From: Planctomycetota bacterium
GTDB taxonomy: Bacteria; Planctomycetota; Planctomycetia; Pirellulales; UBA1268
Length of the DNA: 7,683 bases
Direction: 5' to 3'
Assembly (NCBI GenBank): GCA_027622795.1
Contig: JAQBZA010000136.1
Coordinates: 1 to 7,683, forward strand
The notes below the pieces were generated by a model. It did not search any database, had not been told where the DNA came from, and was given only the letters and a program-made list of their open reading frames with translations. The position numbers were made by a program, and so were the translations under genes. This document shows, piece by piece, positions 1-7,000 of this stretch (position 1 is the first letter of the stretch; each line of letters opens with the position of its first letter).

Positions 1-11
1 GCGATAGCGAC

Positions 12-1208
12 TCATGCGGCTTTTCCGCTGGGGCTCACGCCGGAGAGTTCCACCGCCCGCGGGGCCGCTGACACCGATGCCCGCGCAGCCAAAAGCTGCG
101 TTGATGCGGCCAGTGTTGCCAGCACCTCTTCAAAGCGACCGCTGGCCGTGAGTGTGGCGAGGTTCTGGTTGAGCGATTTTTCCAGCGTCGTGAGATCGCG
201 GGTGGCATTCACCACGCTGGCGAGCAATTCCGTCTGGCCGGCCATTTTCGCCTGCTGCATCTCCATCGCCCGCATCGCCGACGCCAGTGATTCAGCCGCC
301 GCCGCCCAGCGGTCTTCGTGCTCGGCCACGAGCCCGGCCTGCGCGGAAGCCAACGAATCCGTCCAGGCCGCGAGCACTGACTGAATCGATTTCTCGAGAG
401 ACACCCGCAGCGCATCGCCGGCATGGTCGATCACGCCAATGAGTGATGCGTTGTCTGAAGTGGGCACCGACTGAAACCGTCCAGCCAATGTTTCCCAGGC
501 CACCACATCCACCTCAGCAAGCAATACCTGCTCCGACCGGTCAACCAAAAACTGTACGAACATCAACACCATCGACAGGCCAAGGGCTGTGGCTGTGGTA
601 TCAAACGCTGTGCCCAGCCCAGCCACAACTCCGGAGATGTTCTCCAACTGTGTTGGGGAGAGGTTCGCGATGGCCACTGTGATGCCGATCACCGTACCAA
701 GAAAGCCCATGATCGGAATTGCCCAGACGATGAACCGGACGAGTCCATAACTCCGAGCAGCGCGGGCGGCATCGACGTCAGAGAGATACTTCAGATGATC
801 CTCGAGCCCGTCAGAGGTACCCGTGCGGGCGACAAAGTCGAGGGCTTCACGCAGTCGACGAACCACAAACGCGTTCCCACCTTTTTGATCTTCTTCCGGG
901 AGTGCAGTGAGCAACGCCGAAGCATCCGCCGGATCCTGCCCGCCAGGGGGAATCGGCTCAAGCTGCTCGACGGCAACGCCCCGCCGCTGCCAGGAAACGT
1001 CCAGCCACTTGCCCGCCAGAGCGGCCATCCCGATGAAGAACATCCCGACTTCGACGTACTCGATCCAATTACCGGCGAGATAGCGGACGATCACCGGATC
1101 AGCAATGACCTCATCATGGATCAGCTTGAAGAAGCCACAGGCGACTGCCATGCCCCACAGGAGCGGCGAGCGGATCAAGGAGGTTGCAAAGGTATTGATT
1201 CTCGACAT
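12..1208 (-). CDS. MotA/TolQ/ExbB-family proton channel protein with long C-terminal tail
   Basis: This 398-residue inner-membrane protein belongs to the MotA/TolQ/ExbB family, which forms proton-driven motor complexes with a peptidoglycan- or periplasm-facing partner. Four hydrophobic segments are visible at about residues 14-31, 50-66, 158-181 and 202-222. The last two carry the family core: GFLGTVIGI at 168-176 and FDTTATAL at 202-209, matching the GLxGTVxG and small/Thr-rich pore helices of ExbB and TolQ. Residues 67-157 form the cytoplasmic loop. After the last helix comes a tail of about 170 residues, rich in Ala, Glu, Gln and Leu, that looks helical and possibly coiled coil. The ATG at 1206-1208 is preceded by GGGGAG about seven bases upstream. 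The stop lies 11 bases from the window edge, so the expected ExbD/MotB/OmpA-type partner, if present, is outside. The family call is solid; the cargo or process powered is unknown. Confidence 0.88.
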   Translation of the reverse strand: MSRINTFATSLIRSPLLWGMAVACGFFKLIHDEVIADPVIVRYLAGNWIEYVEVGMFFIGMAALAGKWLDVSWQRRGVAVEQLEPIPPGGQDPADASALLTALPEEDQKGGNAFVVRRLREALDFVARTGTSDGLEDHLKYLSDVDAARAARSYGLVRFIVWAIPIMGFLGTVIGITVAIANLSPTQLENISGVVAGLGTAFDTTATALGLSMVLMFVQFLVDRSEQVLLAEVDVVAWETLAGRFQSVPTSDNASLIGVIDHAGDALRVSLEKSIQSVLAAWTDSLASAQAGLVAEHEDRWAAAAESLASAMRAMEMQQAKMAGQTELLASVVNATRDLTTLEKSLNQNLATLTASGRFEEVLATLAASTQLLAARASVSAAPRAVELSGVSPSGKAA

Positions 1209-1436
1209 GGCAGGGCTCCCCGACGGAATGACCAGATTTCGTCCCGATGCTCATCGTCGGAACACATGGTGGAATCGGCTCTTCTTGCCTGATTGGTTGA
1301 ATCGAAACAATCGACCTGGTTGCTGCGAGTGTCCAGATCGCCTTGAATCTCACCGTGGAGTTCCACCTTGAGGCCGCCGAGGAAATCTGGGTAAACCTGG
1401 AGGCCGGTAGCTGTCCGGTCTTGCCGGCGGGGGTCA

Positions 1437-1847
1437 ATGCTGTTTACTGTCTGCTCCACCATGTGGCCCGCAGACTCACAAGACGGATGGACGAAACGGG
1501 TGATTCGACTCACCGCCATGTCCCTTGCCGCATGCGCCGGCCTGGCAACGCTGGCCGAACCACCCAGTTCTCCCCCGACGGAGCCGACTGCTGCCGAGCG
1601 GATGTGGGTGGCAACCTTTCCGCTTGATGAATGCCGGCATGCCTTGCTGATTGTCGACCCGATTCTGCAGCACGTGGCGATCTATCACGTCGATACGGCC
1701 ACCGGCACGCTGACACTCAAGAGTTCCCGGGACATCGCTGGAGACCTTCGGCTGGGAGACTTCAATGCCCAGGATCCAAAGCCGGCAACCCTGCGGAAAA
1801 TGCTGGAAATGAGTCCTCCGGCAGCCCTTTCACCGCCACCGCGGTGA
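1437..1847 (+). CDS. small putative exported protein of unknown function
   Basis: This is a protein of 136 residues or fewer with no recognised enzymatic domain. From residue 22 it reads as a Sec signal peptide: positive n-region (K20, R21, R24), hydrophobic stretch at about 25-39, and a plausible signal peptidase I cut after ATLA (37-40). A short Pro/Thr/Ser linker follows, then a compact region at 55-124. That region contains ALLIVDPILQHVAIYHVD and LTLKSSRDIAGDLRLGDFN, beta-strand-like patterns that resemble small planctomycete proteins I recall as uncharacterised. The start is uncertain. ATG 1437 gives an unusually long n-region; ATG 1461, GTG 1500 and ATG 1518 are in frame, and GTG 1500 gives the most normal signal peptide. 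L30-A-A-C33 vaguely resembles a lipobox, but the hydrophobic part before it is short. The gene is divergent from the ExbB-like gene and 113 bp upstream of the HTH gene. Confidence 0.62.
   Translation: MLFTVCSTMWPADSQDGWTKRVIRLTAMSLAACAGLATLAEPPSSPPTEPTAAERMWVATFPLDECRHALLIVDPILQHVAIYHVDTATGTLTLKSSRDIAGDLRLGDFNAQDPKPATLRKMLEMSPPAALSPPPR
1830..1847 (+). repeat. perfect 7-bp inverted repeat ending at a stop codon
   Basis: TCACCGC at 1830-1836 and GCGGTGA at 1841-1847 are exact reverse complements separated by the 4-base loop CACC. The right arm ends with the TGA stop of the small exported protein gene. The stem is GC-rich and could form in RNA. No T-run follows it, so it is not a canonical intrinsic terminator. 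It may be a weak transcript-end or stability hairpin, or simply chance within coding sequence. The structure is directly visible; its function is inference. Confidence 0.4.
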
Positions 1848-1871
1848 GCCCAACCACGTGGACCCTGCGGG

Positions 1872-1902
1872 TTGTGCCCAGCGGGGGCCGGTTGCGTAGA
1901 AT
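1872..1902 (+). promoter_or_regulatory. weak candidate sigma70-type promoter upstream of the HTH gene
   Basis: TAGAAT at 1897-1902 matches a sigma70 -10 box at five of six positions. A poor -35 candidate, TTGTGC, lies at 1872-1877 with a long 19-base spacer. Transcription from here would give a leader of roughly 50 bases before the ATG at 1961. The -35 and spacer are not convincing, so only the -10 box is weak support for separate transcription of the HTH gene. Confidence 0.25.
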
Positions 1903-1960
1903 ATTGAGGATTACTCGTCGAATAGATGAGGGGATCTTGCTTCTACGACAGGGCATTGCC

Positions 1961-3334
1961 ATGGCTGGACGCTTTCTATCACTCGAAGAAGCGGCCCAAA
2001 AGTTGGGCCTCTCGGTGGATGACGTGCATCGTCTCGTCGACCGCAAGCAGGTGTACCCGATTCGGGACGGTGGCGGCCTCAAGTTCAAGGCCGACGACCT
2101 TGAACAGTATCTTCGTGACCAGCAGGAGGCAGCCGGCACACATGACGATCTTTCAGCCCAGCCCGCGGAGACAGAACGATCCAATGTCGCTCCGCTGGAG
2201 CTCGACGTTGCCGCCGATGATTCATTGACTCTTGACGTTGAAGCGATGATCGAACTCGAACCGGCTTCTGCGGTTGAGGTTGAAGCGGCAGCCGTCGAAG
2301 AGCCGCTCTCGGCGATCGACGTGGTCAACGTCCCCGTGGAAGTGATGACATCCGAACATACGAGCAACGTCGAACTGATGCTCGATCTTGACGGCACCAG
2401 CCCATCAGCGGTGGACGCAACACCGGCACCGAGGCCGGTCGCCAATTCGCCGACCTCCCCGGCCGACTCAGTGGTCATGCTCGAACCTGACGATGCGGGT
2501 TCTGACGCACTGGTGCTTGCTGAGGGCTCACACGGTGATCACGTCTTGGACGCCGGCTCGGGTCGGATCTCACTCGACCGGGATGACTTGGAATTGGATT
2601 CGATCATCGCTGCCTCGGCCGCCTCCCTGGTCGCAGCCGACGCATCTCCCGACGACGGAACCCTTGCGATCGACCTTGGTGAGCCAATCCTAGGTGGTCC
2701 ATCCGGAAGCAAGTCTCATCAAGAGGCATCCAGCGGACTGGTGATTGGCTCCGATCTTGATCTCGGTATCGGTTCGAATGGGCCGAGTGGCAGGGTTGGC
2801 TCTGCGCTTTCTGACGTCCTCGACAGTGGTGTGCTGATCGAAGAGAAGGCAGTCGAACTTGAGGGCATCCAGACCTGGGATGAGGTCGACCTCGGCATTG
2901 AGGATGATGACGAGGGGAGTCTCTCCATCGGTGGTGAGCAAGGCAGCGACGACCTCGGTGGCAGCCTTGGCGGTGATTTCGACAACGACCAGTTCGATCT
3001 GGGGAGCGCCGATGACAGTGGCTCGGTCATCATGCCTGGTGATGCCTCTGAAGCCTCCGACATGTTTTCAGCGGGCATGGATTCATCCGGGTTTTCCGGC
3101 CACACGTTCGGTGACGCTGCGGACCTCTCGGGATCACTTGGGATCCCGGGTGAGATGTCCATGGACGTCCGTTTCAGCACCTGGCAAATCTGTGGCCTCA
3201 TCTGCTGCTCACTGATCTTGCTGATTGGAGGGCTCATCACGTTTGACCTGGTGCGGACGATCGGCACCTCACAAGCAACCGTGCTGGCAAATCCGCTGCT
3301 CGACGCTTTCGCGGAGACTTTCGGCTGGCGGTAG
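1961..3334 (+). CDS. excisionase/MerR-type HTH protein with acidic linker and C-terminal membrane anchor
   Basis: This 457-residue protein has three visible parts. Residues 5-52 form a HTH_17/excisionase-type winged helix: the SLEEAAQKLGLSVDDVHRLV helices followed by the KQVYPIRDGGGLKFK wing and the DDLEQYL helix. Residues 55-400 are low-complexity and strongly acidic, dominated by Asp, Glu, Ser, Gly, Ala and Leu, with recurring short blocks such as LDLG, LELD and DLGG; they are probably disordered. Residues 409-428 form one hydrophobic helix rich in Ile, Leu and Cys, followed by a tail of about 29 residues (FDLVR at 428-432). I infer that the HTH faces the cytoplasm and is tethered to the membrane. 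The open frame extends upstream to 1631, but the upstream part overlaps the previous gene in another frame and is not protein-like. ATG 1961 begins just before the HTH and has CAGGG eight bases upstream. I recall similar architectures in planctomycetes, none with an assigned function. DNA target and role are unknown. Confidence 0.85.
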   Translation: MAGRFLSLEEAAQKLGLSVDDVHRLVDRKQVYPIRDGGGLKFKADDLEQYLRDQQEAAGTHDDLSAQPAETERSNVAPLELDVAADDSLTLDVEAMIELEPASAVEVEAAAVEEPLSAIDVVNVPVEVMTSEHTSNVELMLDLDGTSPSAVDATPAPRPVANSPTSPADSVVMLEPDDAGSDALVLAEGSHGDHVLDAGSGRISLDRDDLELDSIIAASAASLVAADASPDDGTLAIDLGEPILGGPSGSKSHQEASSGLVIGSDLDLGIGSNGPSGRVGSALSDVLDSGVLIEEKAVELEGIQTWDEVDLGIEDDDEGSLSIGGEQGSDDLGGSLGGDFDNDQFDLGSADDSGSVIMPGDASEASDMFSAGMDSSGFSGHTFGDAADLSGSLGIPGEMSMDVRFSTWQICGLICCSLILLIGGLITFDLVRTIGTSQATVLANPLLDAFAETFGWR

Positions 3335-3379
3335 GGGGGAAAGGCCTGCGTCACCTCTCCGCCACTGACCGACTGCCGG

Positions 3380-3385
3380 TATACT
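3380..3385 (+). promoter_or_regulatory. TATACT -10-like box next to the lipoprotein start
   Basis: TATACT matches the sigma70 -10 consensus at five of six positions and lies in the 52-61 bp gap after the HTH gene. No good -35 box is present at normal spacing; the bases at 3357-3362 do not resemble TTGACA. If functional, transcription would begin around 3391-3394, only a few bases before the ATG at 3396, which would give a leaderless or nearly leaderless mRNA and would exclude the GTG at 3387 as start codon. Confidence 0.4.
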
Positions 3386-3395
3386 TGTGGGTGCT

Positions 3396-4046
3396 ATGGC
3401 TGCACCTCGTGACGCATCGGCGATCTCGGTTTCGATCTCCTTCCCATTCGTGGCGGCAGTCGTTGTGATCACAGGGGTTGGCTGTCGAGATGAGGGTTCT
3501 GTCCGCCGTGGCGACATTCGCTCCTACAGTATTCCTCGTATATCGTCGGCGACGGTGACCGCGTCGCGGCCGCCGATGGAGCAGCCAACAGATTCATCTT
3601 CATCGCCCCGTCTCCGATACGATCTTCCCGACGGCTGGGTCGACGAGGGCGCCAGTGGCCTGCGGTTGGCCACCCTTCGTATTGTCGATGGCGATGAACA
3701 GCAGGAAGTGACGGTCATCCCGGCCTCCGGAACGCTGGAAACCAACGTCGCCCGCTGGGTCGGCCAGCTCGATGAATCGATGGACGAGACACAGCGCCAA
3801 CAGGCCGCGGTGGCGGCCATCTCCGCGGCGACGCTGATCGATATCGATGGCACTCAGGTGACCGTCGTGCTGCTCCTCGATCCGGCCGCAGCGGCCGGAG
3901 ACGAGTCGGGCGAGGCGATACTTGGTGCCATGATTCCTGTCGATGACGCAACGGCGCTCTTCGTGAAACTGAAGGGTCGGGCCACTGTGGCCCGTCGTGA
4001 ACAGGAAAAGTTTCGTCGCTTCGTGTCGTCGCTTCGCTGGAACTGA
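3396..4046 (+). CDS. putative lipoprotein of unknown function, upstream of ccsBA
   Basis: This is a protein of about 216 residues, or 219 if the in-frame GTG at 3387 is used. It begins with a signal sequence: a hydrophobic run (FPFVAAVVVITGVGC) ending in a Cys at residue 30, counted from ATG 3396. The GVGC site has Gly at -1 but lacks the usual Leu at -3, so lipidation is likely, not certain. A Ser/Thr/Pro-rich linker follows. The folded part starts at LRYDLPDGWVDEG and includes LRLATLRIV, EVTVIPASG, NVARWVGQLDES, a VTVVLLLDP strand, ILGAMIPVDDATALFVKLKG and a C-terminal EQEKFRRFVSSLRW helix. This pattern resembles uncharacterised planctomycete lipoproteins I recall; no catalytic motif is visible. 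ATG 3396 is preferred because a -10-like box ends at 3385. There is no strong Shine-Dalgarno. The gene ends 37 bp before the cytochrome c biogenesis gene, suggesting co-transcription and perhaps a related role outside the membrane. Confidence 0.75.
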   Translation: MAAPRDASAISVSISFPFVAAVVVITGVGCRDEGSVRRGDIRSYSIPRISSATVTASRPPMEQPTDSSSSPRLRYDLPDGWVDEGASGLRLATLRIVDGDEQQEVTVIPASGTLETNVARWVGQLDESMDETQRQQAAVAAISAATLIDIDGTQVTVVLLLDPAAAAGDESGEAILGAMIPVDDATALFVKLKGRATVARREQEKFRRFVSSLRWN

Positions 4047-4068
4047 TTCACTCGCTCCACGTCGTCCC

Positions 4069-4075
4069 GAGAGGA
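4069..4075 (+). promoter_or_regulatory. Shine-Dalgarno site that fixes the ccsBA start
   Basis: GAGAGGA lies eight bases before the ATG at 4084. It is the clearest ribosome binding site among the plus-strand genes in the window and supports 4084 as the start, over the downstream in-frame ATG for M28. Confidence 0.6.
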
Positions 4076-4083
4076 CATCCCCG

Positions 4084-7000
4084 ATGGCTACCGGCAGTTT
4101 TCCCACCGCTCCCTTCCGCACCGTGCGGTCGGAGCCAGTCAATGACGTTCACCCCGCCAGCGACATGGCGTGGCAGATGCTCAAGTCATGTGGGTCACTC
4201 AAAATCACAGTTGTCATGTTTGTGGCGGCCACGTTCTTGCTTTTTGTCGGCACACTCGCCCAAGACGAAAAAAATCTCCCTGAGGTGAAGGCCGAGTACT
4301 TCAACAGCTGGGTGGCGAAGGTGCCCTTTTCCGATTTCTTTCCGGTCACGATTTTCGGAGAGTCGTCGCTCTCGGGATGGTTTCCCTTTCCTGGTGGGGC
4401 CACGATCGGACTGATCATGCTGGCGAACTTGATCGCTGCCAAGGTAACGCGATTTCATGTCACTGCCCACGGCCAGCGGCTCATGGCCGGTGTCATCATT
4501 TCACTCATCGGCACTGCTTTGACCATTGCTGTAATCTTTACCGGCCATCGTACCGACGGGCTTCAAGGCCGCCCCCCGGTCGACTACCAGACTGTTTGGC
4601 AGATGGTGCAGGCAGGCGGTCTGTTAGGATCTGCGGCACTCGCGTGGGCCGCGTTCCGCAGTCGGCAACGGATGGTGCAGACGATCCTCGCGGGGACGGC
4701 GGCCGTGGTTGCGACGGTCACAGTGCTCACCTTTGTAGGTGGCGAATCATGGAGGATGAACGACCCCGGGCTGCGGATCATGTGGCAGTTGATTCAGTCA
4801 AGCGCCGCAGCATTGGTACTTCTCACGGGGCTGATTCTGGTGTTCGGCACTCGTGGTGGCAATGTGTTGATCCATGTGGCTGTCGGCCTGCTGATGCTTG
4901 GGCAGTTTGTATTCGGTGATCGGCAGATCGAGGAGCGGATGTCACTCGTGGAGGGACAGACCACCAACGTCGCCTTTCGCACCGACGAAACAGAACTGGC
5001 AATCATCGACGCGAGCGATTCCGACAGCGATGTCGTGACGACGATCTCCGGCCGGCTCCTCAAAGCCCGGGCCGGTGGCGATCCGCTCACGATCGAGAGC
5101 CTCCCGTTCGACCTGCAGGTGGTCGAGTATTTTCCCAACTCGTCGGTGGTACGCGTCGGCCCCGTGGCCCCCAATCCCGCCACCACCGGGCTCGGGGAGA
5201 AGTGGCTGGCATCGGCACGACCGCCGGAGGGGGGCGCCTCGTCAAAGTCGAACATAGCATCGGCGTATATCCGACTTGAGGAACGGGGCACCGGTCGCGA
5301 TCTTGGCACATTCCTGGTCACTCAGTTCCTCAACGATCAGGCCCAACTCTTCATGGGTGCCGGAGCCGACGAGTGCGATACGATCGACGTTGCCGCCAAG
5401 CCGTGGCGGCTGCAGTTGCGGTTTCGTCGGGAATACAAACCATATGCCGTAACGCTCGACGATGTTCGCAAACTTGATTACGCCGCGAGCGACACACCGC
5501 GTGACTATTCCTCGTATGTGACCTTCACCGACTCGATGACCAAGGCAGAACAGAAGGGCCGCATCTGGATGAACAATCCGGTTCGGTATCGCGGCGAAAC
5601 GTTCTACCAAAGCCAGTATTCCCAGGTTGATCTCGGTGGCGGAAAAGTCGGCGAGATGACTGGTCTGCAGGTTGTCGAAAATGCTGGCTGGCTGATTCCC
5701 TATGTCGCCTGCGTGCTTGCCTTCTGGGGCATGCTCGTTCACTTCGGAGGCACCTTCGTGCGTTTTGCCGGGCGGCACGAACGGCAGGTTGCCGGCGGGG
5801 AAGACACTCCAACTTCTGCTGGTGCCGTGCGATCCAGAAAGCGGACCAATTCGACACCTGCCGCCACAGCCACAAGCCCGAGCCGCGGCTGGCTGCTCCC
5901 CTTGACTGCCTTGGGGCTCGTGGCCCTCTGCACGCTACCGTCAGCCCGTGTGCGAAAGCCGGCCGACAACACCGCACATTGGTCTGCAGCGGGTACACTC
6001 CCGGTAATGCACGAGGGCCGCATCAAGCCACTCGACAGCGTCGCCCGCAACACGCTGCAATTGCTGAGCAACCGCACGAGCGTGGTCATGCCAGATGACG
6101 CACCGGCCGGCAGTCCGGAGGGCCGCATTTCCGCCACGCAGTGGTTGCTGGCCCACATGGCGGCGGCCGACTGGGCCGACCATGCTCCTGTATTCCGCAT
6201 CGACGCCATGGAGGTGCTCGACTTGTTCGACCTCACGCGTCGCCAAGGGCATCGCTACTCCGCCAAGGAACTGGAGCCAGGCAGGGAGGCGCTGCGGAAG
6301 CAGATCGAGGCCGCCCGCGACATCCCGCCTGAGCAGCGTACGTTCGTCCAGAAGAAATATGGCGAGATCAATCAGAAACTGATGGCGTACGACCTGATTC
6401 GATTTGCTTACGAGACGCCGCCGATGCCAGCGCCGATCGGCGAGGGGGAGGAGGCGCGGCGATCAATGCTGGAACAGATTGGTCGCATGATGCGGGGTGC
6501 CAGAATGCTCGACGCCAACCATCCGCCGGCGATGGTTCCACCGCTCGATGCGGCCTCTACCAGCGCGGAGTCACAAGGACCCGGGGCCTCATGGCAGGCT
6601 CTCTATCCCGCCGTCGTGACAGCCATCGTCGGTCGTATGCTCGATGGGCAGGAAGGTGCGCCCACGTATCGACTCAACCCAGCAGTGCTGCCACTGACCG
6701 ACCTCCTGGGCGTGGTCGACGGCTCTCCCCAAGACTTCAACAGGGCCCTTGCCAGCTACACGCAGGGGATCGCCGACCTGCCTGATATCCGTACGTCCGC
6801 AGCAAAGGCCGCCTACGAGGCGTGGTTCAACAGTTTCAATCCAACTGATCTGGCCAAGTGGCTGTATGTATTGGCGACGGTGCTGTGCTTTGGGAGCTTC
6901 CTCGCCTGGCATGGGCCGCTCAATCGGTTTATCTCATGGATGCTGTTTGGCATTTTTCTCCTCCACACTTTTGCGTTGGTGTCGCGAATCTATCTCACCG

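Noticed and set aside
12..1208. Calling the ExbB-like protein a Zorya ZorA
   Set aside because: The tail is shorter than I would expect for ZorA, and neither a ZorB-like partner nor any other Zorya gene is in the window.
1355..1366. GTGGAGTTCCAC near-palindrome in the divergent gap as an operator
   Set aside because: The arms are only five bases and it occurs once. No matching copy was seen near other genes, so chance is the simpler explanation.
1343..1430. Plus-strand peptide beginning MNLTVEFHLEAAEEIW, faintly like a RelE/ParE toxin start
   Set aside because: The resemblance is limited to a few residues and vanishes downstream, where the frame runs out of phase into the small exported protein gene. 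No antitoxin is adjacent.
1175..1519. Minus-strand ORF across the divergent gap
   Set aside because: It overlaps the starts of both flanking genes, shows no recognisable domain and has no clear ribosome binding site. It looks like a chance open frame in GC-rich DNA.
1631..1960. Upstream extension of the HTH reading frame to 1631
   Set aside because: The segment overlaps the small exported protein gene in another frame and reads as Arg/Pro-rich non-protein-like sequence. The HTH domain begins naturally at the ATG at 1961.
1762..2478. Long minus-strand Ser/Thr-rich ORF opposite the HTH gene
   Set aside because: It is the antisense shadow of the Asp/Glu-rich linker; acidic codons read in reverse give Ser, Thr and Arg-rich sequence. 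The same applies to the minus-strand frame at 2719-3354.
3327..3363. Possible terminator hairpin after the HTH gene (GGCGG pairing with CCGCC)
   Set aside because: Only five contiguous pairs form, with mismatches further in, a long loop and no T-run. It is too weak to call a terminator.
5242..5778. Minus-strand 178-codon ORF opposite ccsBA
   Set aside because: It lies wholly antisense to a well-supported ResB domain and has no recognisable domain, so it is a shadow frame.
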